A DNA stretch of 64,000 nt. Source: Nocardiopsis composta (lineage in GTDB: Bacteria; Actinomycetota; Actinomycetes; Streptosporangiales; Streptosporangiaceae). The stretch's first letter is position 1, and each line of letters begins with the position of its first letter. The DNA lies in the NCBI RefSeq assembly GCF_014200805.1, contig NZ_JACHDB010000002.1, positions 1,116,001 to 1,180,000 on the forward strand. Reading direction: 5' to 3'. Positions 25,813 to 35,147 of this stretch are shown here, piece by piece. A model generated the notes under the pieces. It did no database searches. It was not told where the DNA came from and saw nothing but the letters and a program-made list of their open reading frames with translations. A program made the translations under genes and the position numbers.

Positions 25813-26580
25813 TCATGCGTGCGCCCCGCCCTCCAGGGCGTCCGGCTCCCCGGGCCGCACGGCCTCCTGCCCGCGAAGGGTCGAGTGCGACAGCCGGATC
25901 CGCAGCCGGGATATGTGCTGCCGTGCGGCCTCCTCGGCGAGTTCGGGGTCGCCGGTCACCATCGCGTCGACGATCCGCTGGTGCTCCTCCAGGGCCAGCC
26001 GGGGCGCCTCCTCGGTGCGCCAGAGCGAGTGCAGGGCGAGGTGGGAGCGGCCGGCGATCGGTTCGAGGGCCGCCGTCAGGTGCGGGTTGCCCGCGATCTC
26101 GCGCAGCTTCCGGTGGAAGCGCATGTCCAGCTCGATGTGCGCGGAGTCGTCCCCGCCGGAGGCCAGCACCTCCTCGTGCTCGGCGAGGATGCCCCGGAGC
26201 TCGGCCAGGCCGGCGGCGTCGAGGCGCTCGGTGGCCAGCCGCGCCGCGAGCCCTTCGAGCAGCTCGCGCACCAGGTACAGCCGGCGCAGGTCAGCTATGT
26301 CGACCCTGCTCACCTGCGCGCCCCGGTGCGACTCGTGGACGGCCAGCCCTTCGTAGATGAGCCGCTGCACGGCCTCCCGGACCGGTGTCCGGCTGACGTT
26401 GAGCTCGCGGGCGAGCCTCGGGACGCTGAGCGCGGTCCCCGGGGGGAGCCGGTTGCGCAGGATCGCGGTCCTGAGCGCCTCGTAGGTGCGCTCGGTGAGC
26501 GACTCGCCGGGCAGCAGGCTCTCAAGCGACGGTGGGTGGGACATGAACGCCTCGATCATCGGACGACGTGAGGCCACCAT
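25813..26580 (-). CDS. GntR-family regulator, FCD subfamily
   Basis: Up to 255 residues. The winged helix lies at about residues 30-95 (VPRLARELNVSRTPVREAVQ). The FCD domain carries the metal/ligand residues around HIELDMRFHRKLREIAGNPHL (in part). Three in-frame ATGs are possible: 26580, 26559 and 26544; the last has GAGG six bases upstream and is a strong alternative. Location beside the amidohydrolase suggests it controls the amidohydrolase/UbiD genes. A TTTTACATGCAG word overlaps its own start. Confidence 0.85.
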   Translation of the reverse strand: MVASRRPMIEAFMSHPPSLESLLPGESLTERTYEALRTAILRNRLPPGTALSVPRLARELNVSRTPVREAVQRLIYEGLAVHESHRGAQVSRVDIADLRRLYLVRELLEGLAARLATERLDAAGLAELRGILAEHEEVLASGGDDSAHIELDMRFHRKLREIAGNPHLTAALEPIAGRSHLALHSLWRTEEAPRLALEEHQRIVDAMVTGDPELAEEAARQHISRLRIRLSHSTLRGQEAVRPGEPDALEGGAHA

Positions 26581-26664
26581 TTTACATGCAGATCGCCCGC
26601 CCGCGGCGGAGCAGAGGCCGGGTGCGGCCGTGCGGGTGCGGCGGGGCCGGTGCGCACGCCGCGG

Positions 26665-27669
26665 TCAGCAGCCGCAGGAGCGGCGGACGGTGAGCTCGAC
26701 ATCGAGCACCCGGTCCGGAACGCGCTCCGCCTGCCTCTGCACCGACTTCAGCGTCTCCACGCCGACCCGGCCGAAGTCGGCGAAGGGACGGCCGATCGTG
26801 GTGAGCGCGGGCCAGCTGTGCGCGGCCGGTTCCGTCCCGCCGAAACCCGCGACCGCGAGATCGCCGGGAACGCGCAGCCCGGTCTCCTGGGCCGCGGACA
26901 GCGCGTCCAGGGCCAGCCCGTCGGCGGTCGCGACGATCGCCTCGGGCCGCTCGGGGCCGCGGAGCCACGCCTTGACCTGCTCCCGGGTGGACCGCCGGTC
27001 CAGTCCGGTGCGCAGGACCGGCGAGGGGTCCAGGCCCGCGGCGCGCATCGCGTCGGCCCATCCCCGGGCGCGGTCGGAGACCGGGCCGGAGGAGGCCGTC
27101 CCGGTGAGGCAGCCGATCCGCCGGTACCCGTGCCCGATGACGTGCTCGGCGAGGGTCCGCCCGCCCGCGCGGTTGGCGAGCACCACCGAGGTCGCGCGGG
27201 CACCGCGCGGCGCCCGGTGGTTGAGGTGGACGACGGGGACGCCGAGCTCGGAGAGGGCGCGGCCCGCGCCCTTGGCCGCACCGGATTCGGAACGTACCAG
27301 GAGGAGCCCGCCGACCTGCATGTCCGCCAGCGACTCCAGGTATCGGAGCTCCCGCTCCCGGTCGAAACCGGAGTTGCCCAGCAGGACCAGCGCCCCGTCC
27401 GCGAAGGCGGCCTGCTCGACCGCGTGGACGAGCTCGGTGAAGAAGGCCTCGCTGCTGTCGGGCACCACGAGCCCGATCGTGTTGCTGCGCTGCGAGCGCA
27501 GCGCCCGCGCCAGCTGGTTGGGCCGGTAGCCGAGGGTTTCGACGGCCTTCAGCACCCGGGACCGGGTGTCGGCGGCCACCGGGCGCGGCCCGTCGTTCAG
27601 GACGTAGCTGACCACGGCCGGAGACGTGCCGGCGAGTCGTGCGACGTCCTGCCGGGTGACATTCCGCAT
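26665..27669 (-). CDS. LacI-family transcriptional regulator
   Basis: A 334-residue LacI/GalR protein. The N-terminal DNA-binding domain reads VTRQDVARLAGTSPAVVSYV followed by hinge YRPNQLARALRSQRS. A periplasmic-binding-like sensor domain follows (GLVVPDSSEAFFTELVHAVE), ending with paired cysteines in RRSCGC. It is divergent from the molybdenum hydroxylase gene, with two LacI-type palindromes between them. Confidence 0.92.
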   Translation of the reverse strand: MRNVTRQDVARLAGTSPAVVSYVLNDGPRPVAADTRSRVLKAVETLGYRPNQLARALRSQRSNTIGLVVPDSSEAFFTELVHAVEQAAFADGALVLLGNSGFDRERELRYLESLADMQVGGLLLVRSESGAAKGAGRALSELGVPVVHLNHRAPRGARATSVVLANRAGGRTLAEHVIGHGYRRIGCLTGTASSGPVSDRARGWADAMRAAGLDPSPVLRTGLDRRSTREQVKAWLRGPERPEAIVATADGLALDALSAAQETGLRVPGDLAVAGFGGTEPAAHSWPALTTIGRPFADFGRVGVETLKSVQRQAERVPDRVLDVELTVRRSCGC

Positions 27670-27732
27670 TCCCTCACCCTACCGACCCCCGGGGTTCGCG
27701 CGGACGGCGGGGATCAGTGGGCATTGACCCGT

Positions 27733-27782
27733 TCAACACGTGTTGATAGCGTTTTTCCCGGACAATTCAACACGAGTTGAAT
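27733..27782. promoter_or_regulatory. Twin LacI-type operators
   Basis: TCAACACGTGTTGA (27733-27746) is a perfect 14-bp palindrome. ATTCAACACGAGTTGAAT (27765-27782) has perfect 7-bp arms around ACGA. Both share TCAACACGNGTTGA, are about 34 bp apart, and lie between lacI and the hydroxylase genes. Confidence 0.85.
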
Positions 27783-27881
27783 AGATTCCTTGAATGAGCC
27801 CGCTGAGGAGAGGCGGTCCGATCCGGGAGGACTCACGGGCTCACCGGACTTCCGGCTGCACCGCAGCGAGAAGGGAATTCC

Positions 27882-27950
27882 ATGTCCGATCTCTTCGAAT
27901 ACCGGCCGCCGGCGCCGAAGGACCACCGAGCGCAGCGGAGCACCCGATGA
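27882..27950 (+). CDS. 22-residue ORF, possible remnant of a molybdenum-hydroxylase FAD subunit
   Basis: The peptide begins MSDLFEYRPPAPKDHRAQ and ends four residues later. Its stop overlaps the start of the hydroxylase large subunit (ATGA). The FEYRPPA opening resembles the usual first residues of FAD-binding medium subunits of CO-dehydrogenase/xanthine-dehydrogenase type enzymes (FEYxRPAT), but everything after that is missing. It may be a relic of a deleted gene or only a leader ORF. AAGGGAATT is a weak ribosome site. Confidence 0.4.
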   Translation: MSDLFEYRPPAPKDHRAQRSTR

Positions 27951-30264
27951 CCTCCCTGATGCAGCCCACCAGAACGGACCGGCGCGGCGGCGTGGGGGAC
28001 AGCGTGGCGCGACCGGACGGCCGCCTCAAGGTGACCGGCCGGTTCGCCTACTCCTCGGACCTGTGGGCCGAGGGCATGGTCTGGGCGACCACACTGCGCA
28101 GCCCGCACGCCGCCGCGCTCATCCGCTCCATCGACGTGAGCAGGGCCCTGGCGGCCCCGGCGTGCACACCGTGCTCACCCACGAGGACGTCCCCGGCGCC
28201 AAGACCTACGGCATGAAGGTCGCCGACCAGCCCGTCCTGGCGATCGACCGGGTGCGCTACGAGGGCGAGCCGGTGGCGCTGATCGCCGCCGACGACCCCG
28301 AGACCGCCCGGCAGGCGGCGAAACTGATCGAGGTCGACTACGAGGTGCTCGAACCGGTCACCGACATGGGCACCGCCCTGGAGCCCGGGACCCGCCCGGT
28401 GCACGAGGGCGGGAACCTCGTCCGGCACGTCAAGATCCGGCACGGGGACATGGACCGCGCGCGGGAGCAGGCCGAGGTCGTTGTCACCGGCGACTACGAG
28501 CTGGGCATGCAGGACCAGGCCTTCCTCGGCCCCGAGTCCGGCCTCGCGATCCCCGCCGACGACGGCGGGGTGGAGCTCTACGTCGCCTCGCAGTGGCTGC
28601 ACAAGGACCTGGAGCAGCTGGCCCCCTGCCTCGGCCTGCCCCCGGAGAAGGTGCGGCTGACGCTGGCCGGCGTGGGCGGCGCCTTCGGGGGCCGCGAGGA
28701 CCTCTCGGTCCACGTGCACGCCTGCATGCTGGCCCTCGCGCTCGGCCGGCCGGTGAAGATGGTCTACAACCGCTACGAGTCGTTCTTCGGGCACGTCCAC
28801 CGCCACCCCGCCCGGATGCGCTTCGAGCACGGGGCCACCCGCGACGGCAGGCTGGTCTACGTCAAGGCCCGCCTCCTCCTGGACGGCGGGGCGTACGCCT
28901 CCACCTCGCCGGTGGTCGTCGCCAACGCCTCCTACTTCGCCGCGGGCGCCTACGAGGTCCCGCACGCCGAGATCGACGGGATCGCGGTGTTCACCAACAA
29001 CCCGCCGTGCGGCGCCATGCGGGGGTTCGGGGCCGTCCAGTCGACCTACGGCTGCGAGTCGAACATGGACCGGCTCGCCGCCGCCCTGGGCATGGACCCG
29101 CTGGAGCTGCGGTCCAGGAACGCGATGACGACCGGGACCGTCCTGCCCACCGGCCAGGCGGTGGACGGCCCCGCCCCGGTGCGCGAGCTGCTGCGGAGCG
29201 TCGGCGACGCCCCCCTGCCCGCCGAGGCCGGCGACCGCGCCGACCCGCGCACCCTGCCCGGGGGCACCGGGAACACCACCCGCCCCCAGGACGTGCGCCG
29301 CGGGGTCGGGTACGCGGTCGGGGTCGAGGCGATCGGATACTCCGGGGGAGTCGACGACATCTCGACCGCCCGCGTCACGCTCTCCGAGGTCGCCGGCGAG
29401 CCGCAGGTCGCGATCCACACCGCGGCGGCCGAGTGCGGGCAGGGGGTCACGACCGTGCAGGCGCAGATCGCCTGCACCGAACTCGGGGTGTCCGACGTCG
29501 TGGTCCTGCCGGCCGACACCCGGATCGGGGACGCCGGATCGGCGTCGGCCTCCCGCATGACCTGGATGTCCAGCGGCGCGGTGCAGGGGGCGTGCCGGCG
29601 GGTGGCCGAGGAGGTGCTGAGCCGCGCGGCGCACGAGACCGGGCGGTCCGCGACCGACCTCGCCCTCCGCGGCGGCGCGGTCGCCGACCGCGTCACCGGC
29701 GAGCGGCTGGTGCCCCTCGCGCGCCTCCTCCGCTCGGCCCCGGTCGAGCACGAGTACGAGTACCACCACCGGCCCACCGAGGCGATCGACCCGGAGACCG
29801 GCCAGGGCAAGGCGCACATCGCGTTCGCCTTCTGCGTGCACCGGGCCGTCGTCGACGTCGATCCCGAGCTGGGGCTGGTGCGGGTGGTGGAACTCGCCGT
29901 GGCCCAGGACGTGGGCAAGGCCATGAACCCGACGGCGGTCGAAGGCCAGATCGAGGGCGGGAGCGTGCAGGGCCTCGGCCTGGCGCTGATGGAAGAGATC
30001 CAGGTCGACGAGCAGGGCAAGGTGAGGAACCCGTCCTTCACCGACTACCTGATCCCGACCATCGCCGACGTGCCCCCGATGCCGATCACCATGTTCGAGA
30101 TACCGCACCCCGAGTCCCCCTACGGCCTGAACGGGGTCGGTGAGCCGCCCACCCTCTCCTCCACGCCCGCGATCCTGAACGCCCTCCGGGACGCGACCGG
30201 GCTGGACCTCCCGCGCGCACCGGTCGGCCCGGGCGACATCGCCCTGGCCTTCGGGGCCCGCTAG
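27947..30264 (+). pseudogene. Xanthine dehydrogenase/CO dehydrogenase-type molybdopterin subunit, frameshifted
   Basis: About 772 residues if corrected. The first part (MTSLMQPTRTDRRGGVGDSV onward) is in one frame up to SRALAAP at about 28155. The rest, beginning GVHTVLTHEDVPGAKTYGM, is in the frame one base off. Adding one C to the C4 run at 28155-28158 restores ALAAPGVHTVLTHED. Downstream motifs are intact: GGAFGGREDLSVHVHA, NNPPCGAMRGFGAVQ and the catalytic Glu in GVGEPP. No FAD or 2Fe-2S partner genes are nearby, so the subunit is orphaned. LacI and twin operators precede it. Either a decaying gene or a single-base sequence error. Confidence 0.8.
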
Positions 30265-30381
30265 ACCGTTGCCCGGAAAACGGCGGAGGGTACGGGAGCG
30301 AGGCGTTACCGCCGGCCCTTCTTCCCCGTTGATCTGGGCGCGAGCACGCCGGCCGCCCCCGGCCGCCGGGAGGCACGCGAA

Positions 30382-30411
30382 GCGCCCGTCCTCCCGGGGG
30401 AGAACGGGCGC
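30382..30411. terminator. Terminator after the hydroxylase gene
   Basis: GCGCCCGT at 30382 and its complement ending at 30411 form a stem continuing into CTCCC/GGGAG with one mismatch, between convergent genes. Confidence 0.65.
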
Positions 30412-30439
30412 CTGCGGCCGGGCCGGCGGCCCGGTCCGC

Positions 30440-30661
30440 TCAGCGGTCCTTGCCCTCCTCCAGGCGGAGCGCGATGCCCACCGCGAACAGCGTCGGAGCC
30501 CACTGCCCCACGAAGATGCCCCACCGGTCGGCCCGCGCCGTCCCGGCGTTCTCCTTCTTCTTCGAGGCCAGCCAGGTCAGCACGCTCAACCCGATGGAGG
30601 CGGCCCCGGCCGCATAGGCCATGTCGGAGGTGACACCCATCTCGGACAGCTTGGCGATCAT
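30440..30661 (-). CDS. Small two-helix membrane protein, unknown function
   Basis: A 73-residue protein. It has two hydrophobic stretches: YAAGAASIGLSVLTWLA (about residues 15-31) and IFVGQWAPTLFAVGIAL (about 50-66), separated by a basic KKKENAGTARADR loop. The ATG at 30661 is backed by a strong GGGAGGGAAG site. Composition fits a real gene. I do not recognise a characterised family. Confidence 0.75.
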   Translation of the reverse strand: MIAKLSEMGVTSDMAYAAGAASIGLSVLTWLASKKKENAGTARADRWGIFVGQWAPTLFAVGIALRLEEGKDR

Positions 30662-30820
30662 CTTCCCTCCCCGTAGCCGGAACAACTCCCTCACCGCCGT
30701 CCCCGGGACCCCGCCACGGAAATCCTTGCGCTGCGTCAACACTCGGTCACCGATACGGGGTGCGGCCGGAGCGGGCCCGGCCGCACCGCCGGAGCAGGGC
30801 GGGCCCGCCCCGGCCGCCGC

Positions 30821-31771
30821 TCAGCGGGCGGCCGGCTCCGCCGCGCCGCGCAGGTGGGACATGCCGCCGTAGAGCTCGTTGAGCCGGCGCACCTCCTCGG
30901 CGTCGACGAAGTGCGCGATGCCCCGGCCGAAGTCCTTCGCGGTCTCGATGACGAACCGGACGGCGCTCTCCACGGTGCCCAGGTCGGTGGCCCCGGTGGC
31001 CGAGCCCGCCACCGCGGTCTCGGTCACGATCGCCACCCCCACCACCGGGGCGCTGGTGGCCGTCGCCGGCTGCAGGATCGAGTTGACGTGGTAGACGCCG
31101 TTGCCGTACGGGGTGATGTCCTGCATGGTCAGCGGCATGACCACCGGGGGCCGCCCGGTGGTGCGCGAGGCGATGTCCAGCAGCGACTCCGGGACCCGGA
31201 CGATCCAGCCGTCGACGACCGCCGGGGTGACGGCGATGCCGTGGTGGTTGCAGACCCGGTTGCCCTTGGTGGTGTCCACCGACAGGATCGCGTCCATCTC
31301 GGGCAGCACCTCGTGCCGGTTGCTCACCTCCTGGTCCACCACCGAACCCATGAACGGCACCGGGTCGTGCGGCTGGGTGGGGGCGTCGGGATCTATGTGG
31401 GTGGCCAGCACCACGTCGCCGGGGAGCGTGTCGCCCCGGCGGCGCATGTCCAGGAGCTTCGCCGCGGCGGCGACCGCGGTCAGCGCGCCGTCGCCGTCGC
31501 TGACCAGGCCGATCTGCTCCGGGCGCGCGCCCAGGCCGCCGAGCCGGCCGAGGACGCCCAGCGTGGGGGCGGGCCCGCCGGAGGCCGCGCCGTCGGTGCC
31601 GGGGACGGTCACCCGGACGAAGTCGGTCGTCCCTCCGGCGCCGGCGACGGTCTCGACGAGGACCTCGCCGTCACCCGCGCCGTGCCGGCGCAGGTACTCC
31701 GCCACGGCCGCCCCGTCGGCGGCCGGGGTGTCGAGCAGGTCGTGGGTCTCGATGACGTGGCTCCAGGACAT
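30821..31771 (-). CDS. DUF1177 family protein
   Basis: A 316-residue DUF1177 protein. Family blocks are clear: VIETHDLLDTP at the start, GRLGGLGARPEQIGLVSDGDG in part, ATHIDPDAPTQPHDPVPFMGS in part, DTTKGNRVCNHHGIAV and DITPYGNGVYHVNSILQPAT. Repeated conserved Asp, His and Glu suggest a metal-dependent enzyme, but no activity is established to my knowledge. It is the last gene of the OPT-AroM-racemase operon. ATG 31771 follows GAGAGGG. Confidence 0.88.
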   Translation of the reverse strand: MSWSHVIETHDLLDTPAADGAAVAEYLRRHGAGDGEVLVETVAGAGGTTDFVRVTVPGTDGAASGGPAPTLGVLGRLGGLGARPEQIGLVSDGDGALTAVAAAAKLLDMRRRGDTLPGDVVLATHIDPDAPTQPHDPVPFMGSVVDQEVSNRHEVLPEMDAILSVDTTKGNRVCNHHGIAVTPAVVDGWIVRVPESLLDIASRTTGRPPVVMPLTMQDITPYGNGVYHVNSILQPATATSAPVVGVAIVTETAVAGSATGATDLGTVESAVRFVIETAKDFGRGIAHFVDAEEVRRLNELYGGMSHLRGAAEPAAR

Positions 31772-31921
31772 GTGTCCCTCTCTTCGGTGGTGGGGTGCCG
31801 CGCCGGGGCCGGGGTCACCGGCCTCGTCACCGGTCGCGGCGGTCGGGTTCGGGGCGGGCCGGCGGCGCGGGGGCGCGCGGCCGGGAGGCCGGGAGGCGGG
31901 CGGGGCGGGGCGCACCGCGGC

Positions 31922-32563
31922 TCAGCCCCCGGCCGCGCGCACGGCCGCGCGCGCCCCGGCCCGGACCGCGTCGACCACGGGGACGCCGACCCGGCCGGCG
32001 AGCCGGGCCGCCAGCCCGATGGTGGTCATGCCGGTGCAGGCGAACATGAGCGTGTCCGCGCCCATCGCCACCAGCCGCTCGGCGGCCCGGACCGCGGCCT
32101 CGGCCCCGGCGCCGGTGCGCAGGTCCCGGGTCCGGGCCACCCCCTCGGGCACCAGGGCGGCCACCTGCCGGGGGCCCAGCACCGAGGTGACCGACTCCGG
32201 GGTGCGGACGGTCAGGTCCAGCACGCCGATCCGCGAGCCCAGTTCCAGGGCGCGCCGGGCCGCGGCGCTCCCCGCGCCGACGACCGGGACGCCGACCGCG
32301 GCGCGCGCCCCGGCCAGCCCCGGGTCGGCCGCGCAGCTGATCAGCAGCGCGTCCACCCCGTCCTCGCGCTCCATCCGGGCGGCCAGCTCGGCGACCTTGA
32401 CCGCGGCGGAGGCGAAGGTCGCCGCGTCGTGCACGCCGTCGGGCTGGTCGGGGATGCAGCGGGAGACGGCGTCCACGCCGAACTCCTCCCGGACGATCCG
32501 GCCGTGCGCGTCCAGCAGGGCGGGGTCGTCGCCGGTGACGACCCGGACGACACCGATCCTCAC
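31922..32563 (-). CDS. Aspartate/glutamate (hydantoin) racemase-family protein
   Basis: A 213-residue member of the Asp/Glu/hydantoin racemase superfamily. Two cysteine loops expected for proton transfer are present: LLISCAADPG (about residue 80) and MFACTGMTTIG (about residue 175). The GTG start overlaps the aroM stop (GTGA). It would invert an amino acid or hydantoin alpha-carbon. In this operon it may process amino acids released from imported peptides; exact substrate unknown. Confidence 0.87.
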   Translation of the reverse strand: MRIGVVRVVTGDDPALLDAHGRIVREEFGVDAVSRCIPDQPDGVHDAATFASAAVKVAELAARMEREDGVDALLISCAADPGLAGARAAVGVPVVGAGSAAARRALELGSRIGVLDLTVRTPESVTSVLGPRQVAALVPEGVARTRDLRTGAGAEAAVRAAERLVAMGADTLMFACTGMTTIGLAARLAGRVGVPVVDAVRAGARAAVRAAGG

Positions 32564-33267
32564 GACGCGGCCCCCGTGCGCGCGTCGAGGGAGTCCAGCA
32601 CCTCCGCGGCCAGCCGGGCGCAGACCGAGCGGGCCAGCACCACCGGCAGGCCCGAGGCCGCGGCCGCGCGGGCGCGCATCTCCCCGGTGTAGCCCACGCA
32701 GTCCAGGGCGAGCAGCTCGGCCCCGCCCGCGGCGAGGCGGGCCGCGGCGGCCGCCAGCTCCTCGCCGGTGCCGGTGTAGGGCGAGCAGGCCTCGGTGAGC
32801 ACCCGCGCCCCCGCGGGCAGCCGGCGGCCGAACTTGGCCGCGGTGTCCTCCCGCTGCTCGGGCAGCGGGCACAGCACACCGAGGCGGCCGGTCTCGCCGA
32901 GCAGCGCGGCGGCCCCGAAGGCGATCATCCGGTCCGGGACGAAGAGCGGCTTGGCGTGCTCCAGTCGCGGGAAGCCGCCGGTGCAGGCGAGCAGCACCGC
33001 GTCGGTCTCCCGCTCCAGCTCCGCCAGCACCCCGGGCAGCCGCTCCATCACCAGGGACTCCCCGATGACGACCGGGGAGCCGTCGGCGAGCCGGGTGGTG
33101 AGGGCGTGCTCGTCCGCCCGGGGCGGGCGCGCCTCGATCCCGGCGCGGGTCAGGCCGTCGAGCACACCCCGCTCGACGACGGCGGCGCGGGGCAGCAGCG
33201 CGGTGATCTCCGGCGTCAGGTCCGTGCGCGGCGCCTGGCCGATGGTGATGATGCCCAGTCGTGTCAT
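32560..33267 (-). CDS. AroM family protein
   Basis: A 235-residue AroM-like protein. The N-terminus IITIGQAPRTDLTPEI and the mid-region VLLACTGGFPRL are family signatures, and DCVGYTGEMRA follows. It is structurally related to the Asp/Glu racemase superfamily; E. coli AroM has no defined role. ATG 33267 follows GGGAGGGA only 14 bases after the transporter stop, and its own stop overlaps the racemase start, indicating tight co-translation. Two racemase-superfamily proteins in tandem are notable. Confidence 0.88.
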   Translation of the reverse strand: MTRLGIITIGQAPRTDLTPEITALLPRAAVVERGVLDGLTRAGIEARPPRADEHALTTRLADGSPVVIGESLVMERLPGVLAELERETDAVLLACTGGFPRLEHAKPLFVPDRMIAFGAAALLGETGRLGVLCPLPEQREDTAAKFGRRLPAGARVLTEACSPYTGTGEELAAAAARLAAGGAELLALDCVGYTGEMRARAAAASGLPVVLARSVCARLAAEVLDSLDARTGAAS

Positions 33268-33281
33268 GGTCCCTCCCGGGG

Positions 33282-34931
33282 TCAGCGGCTGAAGATGGTG
33301 CCGACGGAGTGCACCGAGTCGCCGGCGATGAGGCCGGCGCCGACCAGGGCGATCTCCTGCTCGCCCCGCTCACCGCGGCGCCGCTGCCACAGCAGCCGGA
33401 TCGCCAGGCCGGCGAGGACCAGCCAGCCGGCGTGCGGGGTGGCCACCAGCAGACCGGTGGCCAGCAGCACGCCCATCTGGCGGCGCGGGCCGCCGAGCAA
33501 TTGCACCAGCGCGCCCGGGATCGCCCACAGCGCCAGGTTGACCAGCACCGACGGGTCGGTCAGGCCCGCCTTGATGGTGTCGGCGTAGACCAGCGAGGTC
33601 GGCGGGACCGCGCCGTTCTCGAACAGCCCCTGCCACAGCAGGGCGACCATGCCGATGGTGACCGCGAAGCCGATCATCGAAGAGAACAGCTGCTGGCGGC
33701 GGCCGTCCAGCTCGAAGGCGGTGTAGGGGCGGCGGTCGCGGCGCAGGATCCACCCGGCCTTGAAGTCGTAGCCCATGTCGGCGAAGGCGGGCCCGGTGGC
33801 GGCGCAGTACCCGACCAGCAGCGCCAGCGGTACCCCGGGGATGCCCAGCGCCAGGCCCAGGATCAGGAAGATCAGGGTGACCGCGAAGGCGGGGAACCAG
33901 CCGGCGTGCATCGCGGCCAGCCCGACGATGAGCTCGTGCACCAGGGCCGCCACCCCGGCGAACAGGACGAAGCCGACGATGCCCCACAGGCTCATGTCGG
34001 TCCAGACGCCGCCGGCCAGGGCGAGGACCAGCGCGCCGAGGACGAACAGCACGTACCCGGAGCCGAGCGCCCGGCCCAGCGTCGCCCGGCTCACCGTGTA
34101 GGCGAGCGACGGGTCGTCCTGGGCGGCCCGCTCCCGCGCGGCCTCCCGGTCGGCCTCGCGCCGGCTCTGCCGGCCGGCGAGGATGACGACGATCTGCACC
34201 AGGGCCACCACGCCGGCGCCGATCATCACGCCGTGCGGGACGTAGAGCGCGTTGAGGTCGAGGCCGAGGAGGGCCGGGGAGTACTGGGCGGCCAGCAGCC
34301 CGACGGCGAACATGAGCAGCGCCCACACGTTGCCGATCATCGCGATCCCCGCCGCCGACATCGGCATGCCCAGGAAGGACGCCCCCAGGCCGACCACGCC
34401 GCCGCCGACCAGGATCGCCGCCTGCCGGCCGCCGGTGTCGCCGGCCTTGATGGTCTCGGCGGCCGCGACCCCGGGCGGCCATGCCGCGTCGGCCGGCAGG
34501 AACCGGGACCCGAACGCCTTGTACAGCACGAACACGTCGATGAGCAGGCCCAGGGAGGCGCCCAGCAGCATCGGCCACACCAGGTCGGGCCGGCCGAAGA
34601 GGAACGGGATGGCGATCGGGGTGAGCAGCGAGTTCGCCGCGGCGAAGGTCGCGCCGGAGATCGAGGACTGGATGAGGTTCTGCCGGTTGGTGTTGCGGAA
34701 GGACCGCAGCCCCAGGATCCCGATCCGGCCGATGAGCATGGCGATGACCGCGCCGATGACGCTGGTGTTGGGGGAGACCCCCAGCGTCGTGATCATGTGG
34801 ATCCCGATGGTCGCGCCGAGGACGCTCACCAGGACGGTGACGATGACGACGAGGGGTTCGAACGCGCTCGGATGCCGCTGGGGGCCCGGGCTCTGCGGTT
34901 CGGCGGCCGAACCGGGGGCGGACGGTTCCAT
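33282..34931 (-). CDS. OPT-family oligopeptide transporter
   Basis: A 549-residue integral membrane protein with 12-16 hydrophobic segments. OPT/YSL-type features include an early SFRNTNRQNLIQSSISGATFAAANS stretch (in part), FGRPDLVWPMLLGASLGLLID (in part) and ATGPAFADMGYDFKAGWILR. ATG 34931 follows AAGGAC; a longer frame adds 18 residues without support. It is the first gene of the operon OPT-AroM-racemase-DUF1177 and should import a peptide or peptide-like chelate. Confidence 0.88.
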   Translation of the reverse strand: MEPSAPGSAAEPQSPGPQRHPSAFEPLVVIVTVLVSVLGATIGIHMITTLGVSPNTSVIGAVIAMLIGRIGILGLRSFRNTNRQNLIQSSISGATFAAANSLLTPIAIPFLFGRPDLVWPMLLGASLGLLIDVFVLYKAFGSRFLPADAAWPPGVAAAETIKAGDTGGRQAAILVGGGVVGLGASFLGMPMSAAGIAMIGNVWALLMFAVGLLAAQYSPALLGLDLNALYVPHGVMIGAGVVALVQIVVILAGRQSRREADREAARERAAQDDPSLAYTVSRATLGRALGSGYVLFVLGALVLALAGGVWTDMSLWGIVGFVLFAGVAALVHELIVGLAAMHAGWFPAFAVTLIFLILGLALGIPGVPLALLVGYCAATGPAFADMGYDFKAGWILRRDRRPYTAFELDGRRQQLFSSMIGFAVTIGMVALLWQGLFENGAVPPTSLVYADTIKAGLTDPSVLVNLALWAIPGALVQLLGGPRRQMGVLLATGLLVATPHAGWLVLAGLAIRLLWQRRRGERGEQEIALVGAGLIAGDSVHSVGTIFSR

Positions 34932-35064
34932 GTGTGTCCTTCGGGAAGGTCTCGCATCCGATGCGGATGGAGCGTCGCTGGTCAAAGGCCCGGTTGCGCG
35001 CGGCCGTCGCGTCCGGTCCGGTTCCGATCAGGCTGCATCCCGATGCCTCGCGGCGGCAAAAGTT

Positions 35065-35079
35065 TCCCACTATCTGGGA
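35065..35079. promoter_or_regulatory. Candidate IclR operator
   Basis: TCCCACTATCTGGGA is an inverted repeat (TCCCA/TGGGA, 5-base spacer) in the AT-richer gap between the leftward OPT operon and the rightward IclR gene. Confidence 0.55.
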
Positions 35080-35147
35080 GTTAAGATCACATTGCGATCC
35101 TTTCCGGTCCTGCTGTCCGGCTTCCGGGGCGGCATAGGGTGAGCCCC

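Noticed and set aside
27790-28150. The part of the hydroxylase-frame ORF upstream of the frameshift
   Set aside because: It is out of frame with the true N-terminus (MTSLMQPTRTDRRGG...), so it was not used as the gene start.
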